A stretch of DNA of 64,000 nucleotides from Tengunoibacter tsumagoiensis (lineage in GTDB: Bacteria > Chloroflexota > Ktedonobacteria > Ktedonobacterales > Ktedonobacteraceae). Positions 1 through 8,445 of the stretch are shown here, one piece after another (positions within the stretch are counted from its first letter, which is position 1; the number at the start of each line of letters is the position of its first letter). A program made the translations under genes and the position numbers. The DNA lies in NCBI RefSeq assembly GCF_003967535.1, contig NZ_BIFR01000002.1, forward strand, positions 1,302,001 to 1,366,000, read 5' to 3'. The notes beneath the pieces were generated by a model, which saw only the letters and a program-made list of their open reading frames with translations, had not been told where the DNA came from and did no database searches.

Positions 1-1
1 C

Positions 2-238
2 AAAAACCAGAGGTATGAGATCCTTGAGGCATCGAGGCTCAAAGATCTCAAAATTGATGAGGCGATGCAACGATTAGAAGAAGGCGACGCCCTGATTGTC
101 ACCGAGCTTTCCAGGCTGGGGCGCAACACCGCCGAAATCATCGCGTTGGTAAATGAACTGCTCAAGCGTGGCATTCGACTGATTGCCTTTAATACTCAAG
201 GGCCAACAGTTACTATTTTCGCTAGCATCTTAGCCCAA
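2..238 (+). pseudogene. Serine recombinase (resolvase) catalytic-domain fragment
   Basis: The reading frame is open from the window edge. It shows resolvase/invertase N-terminal domain features: a stretch reading DALIVTELSRLGRNTAEI, which includes the conserved SRLGRN segment, then a helix and RLIAFNTQG. After that the match fades, with only a short FASILAQ remnant of the long helix region. No C-terminal DNA-binding domain follows, and a hairpin terminator lies inside the open frame. An intact enzyme would use an N-terminal serine (outside the window) for site-specific DNA strand exchange. I read this as a decayed fragment of a mobile-element recombinase. The left part lies outside the window, so the true start is unknown. 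Confidence 0.65.
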
Positions 239-249
239 CCTTCAGCATC

Positions 250-277
250 ACGGGCAGAACTGGTTCTGCCCGTTTTC
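250..277 (+). terminator. Rho-independent terminator-like hairpin
   Basis: A perfect 10-bp stem (ACGGGCAGAA / TTCTGCCCGT) with a 4-nt loop is followed by TTTT. It sits inside the residual open frame of the resolvase fragment, which supports that frame no longer being a real gene 3' end. Confidence 0.6.
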
Positions 278-337
278 GCAAAAAAAGGATGCAATGTACT
301 CCCAAAGCAGCTATCTGCATGAGTGTTAGGAGGGTAT

Positions 338-748
338 TTATTGTCTCACGATCTGGGGGGCAGGCATCTGAGGTGCATCTTTTCCTTCGGCCTGCTTGAG
401 ATAGCGTGCACTCATGATACCAACAAACCCCATCGCACCTGCGCTTACCAGCAAGTGCGCGACCCGAACGAGCCAGTGCAAATTGCCAATGAGAAGCAGA
501 AACTGATTCATCCCAAGGAGAGGTATGATCATCGCGTAGATGATGCCCAGTGCTCCAGCTACTCTCATCCCTCTGGTCAAGAGCAATACGATACTTAAAG
601 CCAGCAGAGCCAATGTAACGACAAGACCGAACAACATATGTACAGAAAGAAAGCTTCTATTGGCAAACCAGTGCAAAAGTCCCAACACCAGCGCTCCTGT
701 GCCCGCAATATTACTTATCCAGTGAATGATGTGAACTATTTTTTTCAT
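338..748 (-). CDS. Small four-helix integral membrane protein, unknown function
   Basis: This 136-aa protein has about four hydrophobic segments (around residues 8-28, 36-60, 64-88 and 100-120) separated by short loops, so it should sit in the cytoplasmic membrane. It has a Lys-rich start (MKKIVHIIHW) and an AAAAGG ribosome binding site upstream. No catalytic motif is visible and I do not recognise the family. It lies 30 nt downstream of the PPOX-type gene on the same strand and may be co-transcribed with it. The C-terminus is short and polar (EGKDAPQMPAP). Confidence 0.6.
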   Translation of the reverse strand: MKKIVHIIHWISNIAGTGALVLGLLHWFANRSFLSVHMLFGLVVTLALLALSIVLLLTRGMRVAGALGIIYAMIIPLLGMNQFLLLIGNLHWLVRVAHLLVSAGAMGFVGIMSARYLKQAEGKDAPQMPAPQIVRQ

Positions 749-778
749 AAAAAAAACCTTTTCAATATTTCAATGCTG

Positions 779-1183
779 CTATTGCCAGGTGATTTTCTTT
801 GTGACAAACTGCCCATCTTGAAAGGCTGGTGCATCAACGCCCCAGCTCCAGGAGACTTTTGGCGTAATGACAATGTAGGTGCCGGGACCTCGATACCCTT
901 GCTCAAGGGTGACAATCTCAGCCTCTCCATGTACCTTGATCGCACGTGGCATCAGTGGCTCAAGTGAGGGCAGGTCATCAATGATGAGCGAGACCAGGGT
1001 GTGTCCAGAGACGACATTTTTATACTTGCGTGAGCGCTCTAAGGCATAGCCGCTCATAGAGAAGCGCTCCCCATCAAATCCAAAGCCTACCGCGTCAACG
1101 TCAGGTTGACCATTTACCGCCACGGTTGCAAACCTTGCCAATGTCTGGCTTTGAAGAAATGCGCGTTCTTTTTCCGAAAACAT
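779..1183 (-). CDS. PPOX-class F420/FMN-dependent oxidoreductase family protein
   Basis: This 134-aa split-barrel flavin-binding protein is of the pyridoxamine-phosphate-oxidase-like superfamily. The N-terminal pattern FLQSQTLARFATVAVNGQPDVDAVGF is characteristic: the 'LARFATV..NGQPDV..VGF' strand pair of F420-dependent PPOX proteins. It is followed by SRKYKNV and a VHGEAEIV strand. Such proteins reduce or bind F420/FMN substrates in the cytosol; the substrate here is unknown. I start at the ATG at 1183 (MFSEKERAF), which follows an AGAGAAGA-type site. A longer upstream frame to 1252 exists but has no family similarity. It lies between the amidase gene and a membrane-protein gene on the same strand. 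Confidence 0.72.
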   Translation of the reverse strand: MFSEKERAFLQSQTLARFATVAVNGQPDVDAVGFGFDGERFSMSGYALERSRKYKNVVSGHTLVSLIIDDLPSLEPLMPRAIKVHGEAEIVTLEQGYRGPGTYIVITPKVSWSWGVDAPAFQDGQFVTKKITWQ

Positions 1184-1215
1184 AATCTTCTCTTTCTTTT
1201 CAAAAAAAACATTCT

Positions 1216-2829
1216 CTATGAGAGGAGAGCATCTCCCGAAACGGGCAGGCATGGACCGGTATGCTCTTCCAGTGCCGCCATCAGCGCTAAAACGATATCC
1301 TCTCGCCAGGGGCGAGCTACCACCTGCACGCCTACTGGCAGACCTGCGCTGCCCATCTCAACGGTACGGGCAACACGTTCAACGCTATCTTTCCCAACGT
1401 TGCGCTCGCTCTCCTCACCCGGGTGCACACGAGTAATGGGGGCCACGCCAGCAGGCAGACCTAGCAAATTGTAGAGGATAGCATAGCTGCCAGCGTTGGT
1501 CGGATTTAAGGTGCCACTACTGCCATGTGTCAGGGCTGGAAGTGCATGGGGCGGGCAGAGAAGAGCATCAAACTGGCTAGCTGTAAGCGCGGCAAGGAAG
1601 CGTTCGCGATACTGATTGCGCTCTTGTACCAACTGCCAGTACTGATCGACCGACAACGCTCCACGAATAGACTGCAACGAAGACGCCATGTGAGCCTGTC
1701 CACTTTGCTTGAGCAGGCCTACCAATGGTCCACGAACGATCCCAGGCAGGCTGCTTACCCGCATATTAAAGCTGATGCGGCGATCACGGGGATCTCCTGC
1801 GAGATTGCGTTTATAGGTCGCAAAACCATCCGCACCCACCAGTCCAACATAGAGCCGGACCGCTTCCGCCACATTGGGTGGGTTCCAGGACTCAACGATA
1901 GCACCACGTGCACGCAAGGCCTGCGCCGCTTCCTCCACCGCACGACGTACCGCTGGTGCTACCGAAAAAACGCCATTATCGGTATACATGCCGATACGCA
2001 GACCTGAAAGAGAGACGGCGGCTGGGTCGGGCCAGAGAACAGGCGGCACCAGAGGATCAATCTCGTTCAAGCCAGGAGCCGCGAGCACGCTCATTGCCAG
2101 GCGCAGGTCTTCAACGCTACGTGCAATGGGAGCGGGCTGAGCGATAATACCTTCCTGTCCACCAACATAGGCGTGAGGAGCGGTATCATGATGGGTTAAT
2201 CTTCTGGCCGTGGGAAGCAGGCTATAGAGGCCACTGAAATGTGCGGGCACCCGAATACTTCCCCCAAAATCGCCTCCCAGGCCAAGAGGCGAACCGCCAG
2301 CGGCGATAATAGCGGCTTCTCCTCCACTGCTCCCGCCAGGTGTACGGTCCAGGTTCCAGGGATTATTTGTGCGGCCATAGACCGGATTATCAGATTCATG
2401 ATACATCAGCAGTTGTGAGACATTGGTCTTGCCCAGTGGAATGGCACCGGCCTTGCGAAGCCGCTTCACAAGGGGGCCATCATACTCCATGAGCCGAGAT
2501 TGCTGATGGTGAATACCAACAGTTGTGGCTGTGCCAGAGACCATAAATTGCTCTTTAAGGGTGATGGGTACACCGTGGAGAGGGCCAACGGACGCTCCCT
2601 GTGTTAGCAGGCTATCAGCCTGGCGTGCCTCAGCGCGTGCCTGCTCAAAGAGCGAGACGACGACGGCGTTCAGATGTGGATTGACCGCTTCGATACGGCG
2701 AATATGTGCTTCTATAACCTCCTGCGAGGAGATGCGCCCCTCAGCAATGCGGTGAGCTAGCTCCGATGCGCTCAGGCTGGTGAGAGCCACATCTTTATGG
2801 GGGGGCCGTGTAGATGAATAAGCTGTCAT
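1216..2829 (-). CDS. Amidase-signature family hydrolase
   Basis: This roughly 537-aa amidase-signature enzyme should hydrolyse an amide bond (R-CO-NH2 to acid plus ammonia) with a Ser-cisSer-Lys triad in the cytosol. Visible features are the catalytic Lys in TLKEQFMVSG, the Gly/Ser-rich signature TPGGSSGGEAAIIAAG holding the cis-Ser, and the nucleophile stretch GLGGDFGGSIRVPA. The length fits the family. The start is the ATG at 2829 (MTAYSSTRP) with an AAAGGAG site 9 nt upstream; the frame extends further but without support. The substrate cannot be told; the closest look is to general amidases or fatty-acid-amide-hydrolase-like enzymes. It follows the small gene at 2852 by 22 nt, so the two are probably co-transcribed. 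Confidence 0.88.
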   Translation of the reverse strand: MTAYSSTRPPHKDVALTSLSASELAHRIAEGRISSQEVIEAHIRRIEAVNPHLNAVVVSLFEQARAEARQADSLLTQGASVGPLHGVPITLKEQFMVSGTATTVGIHHQQSRLMEYDGPLVKRLRKAGAIPLGKTNVSQLLMYHESDNPVYGRTNNPWNLDRTPGGSSGGEAAIIAAGGSPLGLGGDFGGSIRVPAHFSGLYSLLPTARRLTHHDTAPHAYVGGQEGIIAQPAPIARSVEDLRLAMSVLAAPGLNEIDPLVPPVLWPDPAAVSLSGLRIGMYTDNGVFSVAPAVRRAVEEAAQALRARGAIVESWNPPNVAEAVRLYVGLVGADGFATYKRNLAGDPRDRRISFNMRVSSLPGIVRGPLVGLLKQSGQAHMASSLQSIRGALSVDQYWQLVQERNQYRERFLAALTASQFDALLCPPHALPALTHGSSGTLNPTNAGSYAILYNLLGLPAGVAPITRVHPGEESERNVGKDSVERVARTVEMGSAGLPVGVQVVARPWREDIVLALMAALEEHTGPCLPVSGDALLS

Positions 2830-2851
2830 GATACATACTCCTTTTGGTTGA

Positions 2852-3073
2852 TTATCGCTCTTCCTGGACGGATGACCGCTCATCCGTCTCAAGGCAGACC
2901 AGGACCAGGCCGAGACTGCGAATTTTGAGTAGAACCTGATAGAGTGCTGCTTGATCGGCAAGTGATCCGTGCAGCAACGTTTTACCAGATGTTTCAGGGA
3001 GAATCATCAGATTTTCGAACCATTCTTGCCAGGATGGATCAAGATGGCCTTTGATCCAGATGTGGCATTGCAT
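2852..3073 (-). CDS. Small hypothetical protein upstream of amidase
   Basis: This 73-aa protein (MQCHIWIKGHLDPSWQEWF...) has no transmembrane segment. It begins with a beta-like strand, a WQEWFENL amphipathic stretch and a later LADQAALYQVLLKIRSLGL helix, then an acidic tail. I chose the ATG at 3073 because an AGAGAGG site lies 9 nt upstream; ATG 3082 abuts that site. It lies between the LuxR-family regulator and the amidase, all on the minus strand, and is probably translated with the amidase. The family is not recognised with certainty; no function is proposed. Confidence 0.55.
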   Translation of the reverse strand: MQCHIWIKGHLDPSWQEWFENLMILPETSGKTLLHGSLADQAALYQVLLKIRSLGLVLVCLETDERSSVQEER

Positions 3074-3181
3074 ACGAATCATCCTCTCTTCGTTCAGATG
3101 TTCTAGAGGATACAGCACAAATGGGTGAGTTAACATCACCCGATGGGATGGTTAGAAGTGGGTGAAGAAAAACAGAGAGGA

Positions 3182-6100
3182 TTAAAGCAAAGATAGGCTT
3201 CGTGCCATCGAACCTGCCTCAACACGGTTGTGAACGCCTAGCTTGCGATAAAGACTTTGCACATGAGTCTTCACTGTATTGACTGAAATCACCAGTGAAT
3301 GCGCAATTTCCGGGTTGGTTCGCCCTGCAACGAGCAAGCGCAAGATGCGTTGTTCCTGCTCACTAAGGGGTTCCAGCACAAATGATTTTTTTCTGGCATG
3401 TGGCCTCTTCTCCACACCGCGTTCCAGTGTAAATGCATCCAAGAGGTTTTGCGCATACGAGAGGAGAGGCATCTCGCGCAGTTCTGGCAGGAATGTTTGC
3501 AGCAGGTTCTCCATTGCAGGACCTTCGTCTAGAAAGACGCGTTGGAAATTCTCGGGATATGCTAATCGTAAAGCCTGTAAAAGAGCATTTTTGGCCTGAT
3601 TGTGTTCATGACAGGCAAAGTGAGCCAGCGCTTCGAGAAGACAGATTTCCAGAACGCTCCGTTGGCGTCCCTGCGCCTGGGCCTTCTCTTTCCAGAAGGC
3701 CAGTTCTCGCAATGCATTCTCTTCCTTCTGTTGCGCAATATGCCAACGTGCGAGCACCAGGGCTTCTTCCTGCTGGAACAGCAGGGGGAGCGCCTGCGTC
3801 TCTTCGCCATCTAGGGACACGTCTGCCTGATCCTCTTCCTGTGCCCATTGCTCAACGGCTGAAAGCTCTCCAGCAGCCAGGTGCAATCGAGCCTGGCTGG
3901 TACGTATTGCTCGCAAAGACCAGGGGAAGAGCGCCTGTATCTCCCATTGTGAAAGCACGTCCTGGGCCTTCTGTACCTCTCCACAAGCGTGTAGCAGGCG
4001 AACCTGGACAAGTGCGCCCGATGCCAGAACATGGATGACTTTTTCCGGCGTTGCTCTCAATGTCAACGCTCCCGAGAGATGACGCTGCGCATCGGCAAGA
4101 TCATTGTGCTCGTACGCAAGTTGTGCAAGCGCATGATAAGCCCAGGAGACAAAGAACGGTTCAGTGCTTCCTGTAGAGAGCTGCAATTGCTGTTGTGCAA
4201 TCTCCTGCTCTTCATCTATATAGGCAAGGGCCTGCTGATAGTACTGTGCAGCTCTGCGCAACTCGCCCTTTTCCAGGCAGGCCCCTCCTAATATGAGGGA
4301 TGTTGCGAAGGCAGCAGAAAGATTGCCGAGGTTTTTGAGCTTCCTATACCCTTCACGGAAAATCTGAGAGGCCTCCTCTACCTCACCTGCCAGAAAAACT
4401 TCTAAACCATGCAGCACAGCATTGTCTGGAGAGATCAGACTCTGTTCGGAAAGCAGTGGTCGAGCCTGACGAACTAACATGAACGTGGTAGCAACATCCC
4501 CCTGAAAAAAGGCCAGATTGGCGTGCAGTTGCAGAGTTTCCCCCAGTTTCTCCCACTGTTCCTTTGCCTCAAAGCCCTGCGTCGCCCACTGAAGAAGCTG
4601 TTCGACCTGTCTCCAGGTTTTGAGCGAACGCCGATCAGTCGTAAACATCAATGCGAGAACAGACTGCAAACAGAGGTCTGGCCGCGTCCGCATGATCTCC
4701 TCAGGTAGTTGTCTCAGCCAATGAGACAATGTATGATACGCATTATGGAAACTCTCTGGGATGACAACGCGCTCGATCAGCGATGCCGCACGAGCAAAAT
4801 CTTCTCCCTCCAGTGCGGCCTCAATCGCTTCCGGAAGCATCTGCTGCTGCTCATACCATTGACTGGCTTTGCAGAACAGTGAATGGACAACAGTGGTTCC
4901 CAGGCGGCGGCGAGCCTCGTGCTGCATGGCCTGCGCCCACAGCGCGTGATAGCGATACCACTGCCGACTTTCATCCAGGGGTTGGAGGAAAAGATTCGCC
5001 CGTTCTACCTGTTCCAGCAAACGATCGCTATCCTCTCTGCCCCTGATGCTATTGCAAAGGGAGACGCTCAATCGATGGAGCACGCTGGTTTGCAACAAAA
5101 AATGGAGCACATCTTTCGGCAGACAAGCAATAACCTCTTCACGCAGATAATCGAGGAGGAAACGCTGGCTACCACTAAGCATATGCACCGAAGCCGAGGG
5201 ATTCATCTGTTTCTGTAAGAAGAGGGCGGCCATGTGGAGGCTGGCAATCCAGCCCTCTGTGCGTGCTTCTAACAGCGCGGCATCAGCCTCTGAGAGGGCA
5301 AGTCCCATGCTCTGGGTAAGAAAGCATTGTGTTTCTTCCCGCGTAAAGCGCAGATCGGTATCGCGGAGCTCTCCTAAATGTCCACGCGCACGGAGCCGGG
5401 CAAGGGGAAGGTCTGGGTCGACACGACTGGCAATCAAAAGATGCACATGAGCGGGCGGATGCTCCAGCCAGAAGGTCAGAGATGCGTGAATGGCCGGCTC
5501 ATCAATGACATGATAATCATCCAGGATCAGCAGAATGGGTGAGGCCTCCGCCTCTCTGTCAGACAACTCATTGAGCAGGGCCGTTACAGAGAGAGAGAGT
5601 GGCTCAGGTGTAGGTGCTTGCAGTAAGGCGAGCGCACGTGTTCCAGTCTCTGGACAACATCTGCGAAGTGCAGCGATCAGCGAGATCCAGAAGCGCCTCG
5701 GGTCATTATCGAGCGCCTCGAGAGAGAGCCAGGCAACCGATTGAGAATGCCTGGATGCCCATGCTGAGAGCAGGGTCGTCTTGCCCCAACCAGCAGAAGC
5801 GGAGAGCAGGGTGAGCGGACGAGAAAGGGAGGCATCTAAAGTCGAGAGCAATCGCTCTCGCACCACCAGCGTGGCGGGCAAGCGTGGAGGGGAGAGTCTG
5901 GTCATCACCATCGTCATCCTCAGTTCGTTGAGACCGTTGCCAGACTCGGTGCTGGCTGCGGTTTGCAAGGAGGAGCGATTCACGTTCACACTCCTTGCCC
6001 ACGTATTCTGTCCTGGCTCATCAGAGAGCACTTCAGCAAAAACATCATCTGGTGGAAGAGGTATATCTCTTCTGAGCCGGGAAGCCATCTCCTCCAGGCG

Positions 6101-6385
6101 CGTGAGCGTGAGGTCTGCTGTTCTTCCCAGATAGCGCTTGATGAGCCTTGAACCGACCCGGTTGTAAGCATACCAGTACCCGCTGCCCCACTTCCTGGAC
6201 TCCTTCCGCACCGTCAGTTGTCCCTGCCTCCCGCGAAAGGCAAAGGAGGCAATTGTATCGAGCCAGGTAAACCACTCAGGTTCTCCTGGGGTGATCGTGA
6301 GGATAGGACTATCTCTCTGGTCGTACAGTTCATAGTTTTCCCGTTCGACCTGCCAGGTTAGATGATATGGGGCAGCTTTTGGCAT
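3182..6385 (-). CDS. Large LuxR-family (MalT-like, STAND ATPase) transcriptional regulator
   Basis: This 1067-aa cytosolic signal-integrating activator has several parts. Residues ~1-110 form an N-terminal module rich in Trp/Tyr (GSGYWYAYNRVGSRLIKRYLG). The NTPase has a Walker A at ~196-206 (SASAGWGKTTLLSAW) and a Walker B ILLILDDYHVID near 285. A long TPR-like helical array spans ~450-980. The C-terminal LuxR helix-turn-helix runs LSEQEQRILRLLVAGRTNPEIA...SVNTVKTHVQ. In MalT-like proteins, ligand plus ATP drive oligomerisation and promoter activation. The start is supported by GAGGAAA upstream of ATG. It is transcribed toward the small gene and amidase, which are plausible targets, but no operator can be named. 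Confidence 0.9.
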   Translation of the reverse strand: MPKAAPYHLTWQVERENYELYDQRDSPILTITPGEPEWFTWLDTIASFAFRGRQGQLTVRKESRKWGSGYWYAYNRVGSRLIKRYLGRTADLTLTRLEEMASRLRRDIPLPPDDVFAEVLSDEPGQNTWARSVNVNRSSLQTAASTESGNGLNELRMTMVMTRLSPPRLPATLVVRERLLSTLDASLSRPLTLLSASAGWGKTTLLSAWASRHSQSVAWLSLEALDNDPRRFWISLIAALRRCCPETGTRALALLQAPTPEPLSLSVTALLNELSDREAEASPILLILDDYHVIDEPAIHASLTFWLEHPPAHVHLLIASRVDPDLPLARLRARGHLGELRDTDLRFTREETQCFLTQSMGLALSEADAALLEARTEGWIASLHMAALFLQKQMNPSASVHMLSGSQRFLLDYLREEVIACLPKDVLHFLLQTSVLHRLSVSLCNSIRGREDSDRLLEQVERANLFLQPLDESRQWYRYHALWAQAMQHEARRRLGTTVVHSLFCKASQWYEQQQMLPEAIEAALEGEDFARAASLIERVVIPESFHNAYHTLSHWLRQLPEEIMRTRPDLCLQSVLALMFTTDRRSLKTWRQVEQLLQWATQGFEAKEQWEKLGETLQLHANLAFFQGDVATTFMLVRQARPLLSEQSLISPDNAVLHGLEVFLAGEVEEASQIFREGYRKLKNLGNLSAAFATSLILGGACLEKGELRRAAQYYQQALAYIDEEQEIAQQQLQLSTGSTEPFFVSWAYHALAQLAYEHNDLADAQRHLSGALTLRATPEKVIHVLASGALVQVRLLHACGEVQKAQDVLSQWEIQALFPWSLRAIRTSQARLHLAAGELSAVEQWAQEEDQADVSLDGEETQALPLLFQQEEALVLARWHIAQQKEENALRELAFWKEKAQAQGRQRSVLEICLLEALAHFACHEHNQAKNALLQALRLAYPENFQRVFLDEGPAMENLLQTFLPELREMPLLSYAQNLLDAFTLERGVEKRPHARKKSFVLEPLSEQEQRILRLLVAGRTNPEIAHSLVISVNTVKTHVQSLYRKLGVHNRVEAGSMARSLSLL

Positions 6386-6475
6386 ACTTTCCTCAATGAT
6401 TTTTGTTACCCAAGATATTCTCTTTTCCTGAGATTATACGCATTGGGTAACAAAAATGCAAGAGATTGTTGATGA

Positions 6476-6841
6476 TTACACTGGCAGAATGAATGCGCGG
6501 TAGATGGCTACAATCAGAAGGAGGACGATAATGCCGAGGCACAATATGGCCTGAGGCTGCTCTTTGCTGCGCTGATGAGAGACGACCGCTCCGACCATAA
6601 TCGGTAGAAGCAGAGCTGCTGCGAGCGGGGTGAGCCAGGGCAGGATCTGTGTCCAATCCGGCAGGATCAATCCAAAGGCTGCCAGCAATTCGGCAAGGCC
6701 AATAAAGCGACCGAAGCCAATTGATAGTGAGCTTTTTTGGAACTGCTCTTTCACTCGTGCTGGCATGATCAGGAACAAGACTCCGTGCAAGAGAAACAGA
6801 AGTGCCAGGATGCTTTGTATAATCCACAGAATGATGGTCAT
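6476..6841 (-). CDS. DoxX-like small membrane protein
   Basis: This 121-aa membrane protein has four hydrophobic helices. It begins MTIILWIIQSILALLFLLHGVLFLI and has a GFGRFIGLAELLAAFGLILP segment typical of DoxX-like family proteins. The start at 6841 is preceded by AAGGCGG; the longer in-frame extension starts without a good site. It follows the P450 gene (60-nt gap) as the last gene of the TetR-headed minus-strand operon. DoxX-like proteins are associated with redox systems, but a biochemical role cannot be read here. The call rests on topology and the RFIGLAELLAA pattern. Confidence 0.7.
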   Translation of the reverse strand: MTIILWIIQSILALLFLLHGVLFLIMPARVKEQFQKSSLSIGFGRFIGLAELLAAFGLILPDWTQILPWLTPLAAALLLPIMVGAVVSHQRSKEQPQAILCLGIIVLLLIVAIYRAFILPV

Positions 6842-6901
6842 GGCAATTTCCGCCTTTCGTTCTACGACAACAATAGGAAGCAAGAGAGGTCCTGCTCAGT
6901 T

Positions 6902-8110
6902 TTAGAAGGTTACGGGAAGCGCCTCGAGTCCACGCAGGATCATACCGCCGCGCCAGCGCAGGTCCTCGGGCTTCCTTGCCAGATGGAGATTGGGCAGGCG
7001 TTGGAGGAGTGTAGGTATGGCGATCTGCCCTTCGAGTCTGGCCAGGGGCGCCCCGAGACAGTAGTGAATACCTTGTCCGAAAGCAAGGTGGCGGTTATTC
7101 GTCCGTGCAATATCGATGGTGTCTGGATTATCGAAGTAGTTGGGGTCGCGATTAGCTGATCCAACCACAGCCAGAACCATCTCCCCGCGTGGAATAGTCG
7201 TGCCAGCAATAGTGACGTCTTCGCGAGCATAGCGCTCGGTCGCCGTTTCAGCGGGACAGACGAAGCGGACCAACTCTTCAATTGCGCTTTTGCTCAGCTC
7301 TGGTGCGTTGCGTAGCTTTTGCATCTGGTCAGGATGCTCCATCAGTGCCAGCATGCCGCTACCGATCAGGTTTACTGTTGTCTCATGACCAGCGCTGAGG
7401 AGGAGGAAAATCATGGAGACAACCTCATCTTCATTGAACATATCGTTGCCTTCTCTGGCTTGTACCAGCGCGGTAATCAGGTCGTCCTGAGGGTGGGCCT
7501 GGCGCTCTTTGATCTGTTTGCGCAGGTAGCGCATAAAGCTCATCATCGCAGGCACAATCACCAGAGGATTCGGATTTGACGCGGCTGAAAGGAAGGTTTT
7601 GGTCCAGCGATGGAACTTGTTGTTGTCGCTGCTGGGAATACCCAGAATGCGTGCGATCATGGTCAGAGGCAGTGGTAAGGCGTAGTCAGCGATCAGATCC
7701 ATCTGTCCCCTGGGCGCAATCCCCTCGAGCAGCTCGTCGGCCACAACCTGAACCTGATCCCGCATCTGCTCAATACGCCGGGGCGTAAAGGCTTTATGGA
7801 CCAGGACACGCAAACGGGCATGATCAGGATCATCCAGGCTGAGGAGACTCTTTGAGAATGGCTTGAACATAGCTGGCATGCGTGGAGCCTTCTTCAACTG
7901 TTCTGGTGTCATAGCGTTCTTGGGATCTTTGACAAAGCGCTCATCCTTCAATACCTCCAGTACGTCGTTGTAGCGTGTAACCAGCCAGGTTCTGCCGAAT
8001 CGTTTGAGTGTCACAGGATAGACCGGGGCTTCGGTTCTCAGTCTGGCATAGAACGGAAATGGATTGGCTTTGAATGTCGCGTTGGTGATATCAATAGTTG
8101 TCAGTTCCAT
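6902..8110 (-). CDS. Cytochrome P450
   Basis: This 402-aa bacterial class-I-type P450 is a soluble haem-thiolate monooxygenase that needs ferredoxin and reductase partners, none of which is encoded nearby. Signatures are the I-helix AGHETTVNLIG (oxygen activation), the ExxR-type segment EELVRF, the PERF-like region SANRDPNYFDNPDTIDIAR, and the haem loop FGQGIHYCLGAPLARLEGQ with the axial Cys. The length is typical. An AAGGAG site precedes ATG 8110. It sits between an MFS-pump remnant and a DoxX-like gene in the TetR operon that also encodes a UGT-type glycosyltransferase. A P450 plus glycosyltransferase suggests modification of a macrolide- or polyketide-like compound, which is an inference. 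Confidence 0.95.
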   Translation of the reverse strand: MELTTIDITNATFKANPFPFYARLRTEAPVYPVTLKRFGRTWLVTRYNDVLEVLKDERFVKDPKNAMTPEQLKKAPRMPAMFKPFSKSLLSLDDPDHARLRVLVHKAFTPRRIEQMRDQVQVVADELLEGIAPRGQMDLIADYALPLPLTMIARILGIPSSDNNKFHRWTKTFLSAASNPNPLVIVPAMMSFMRYLRKQIKERQAHPQDDLITALVQAREGNDMFNEDEVVSMIFLLLSAGHETTVNLIGSGMLALMEHPDQMQKLRNAPELSKSAIEELVRFVCPAETATERYAREDVTIAGTTIPRGEMVLAVVGSANRDPNYFDNPDTIDIARTNNRHLAFGQGIHYCLGAPLARLEGQIAIPTLLQRLPNLHLARKPEDLRWRGGMILRGLEALPVTF

Positions 8111-8128
8111 ACTCTTGTGCTCCTTGTT

Positions 8129-8445
8129 TTACTGTTTGGCGTAACGATGATCTTTTGCTATCTCTCCCTGAGTGGTAGCGATGGTATCTTCTCCTTGAGA
8201 TGCGGGGGCATCCCGTAAGAACACTGCCACGACCAGGATGAGCAGACTGAGGCAGAACGTGATGACAAAAGCCTGATGAATACTGCTCGCTAATGCCTGC
8301 CGCACGATCTCAAAAAGATGGTCGAGGAGCGACGTCGGGGCAAGCCCCTTCTGTACAATGCTCTGGCGATACGCTGTACTGGTGAGCACCTGCTTATCGG
8401 TGGCCGCTTTCAGAAAGGCTGCTGGTAGGTGGCGAGCGGCGTCTG
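8129..8445 (-). pseudogene. C-terminal stump of an MFS (DHA2-type) drug-efflux pump
   Basis: The last ~105 residues of this frame look like the C-terminus of a DHA2-family H+-coupled drug exporter. There is a periplasmic-loop-like stretch (LPAAFLKAATDKQVLTSTAYRQ), the segment ALASSIHQAFVITFCLSLLILVVAVFLRD forming the final membrane helix, and a polar tail. The roughly 400 upstream residues with the other 12-13 helices are missing. The open frame runs on upstream only as an antisense-like shadow overlapping the glycosyltransferase 3' end. I infer an internal deletion that fused the end of the glycosyltransferase gene to the tail of the former pump gene. It is unlikely to make a functional transporter. 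Confidence 0.6.
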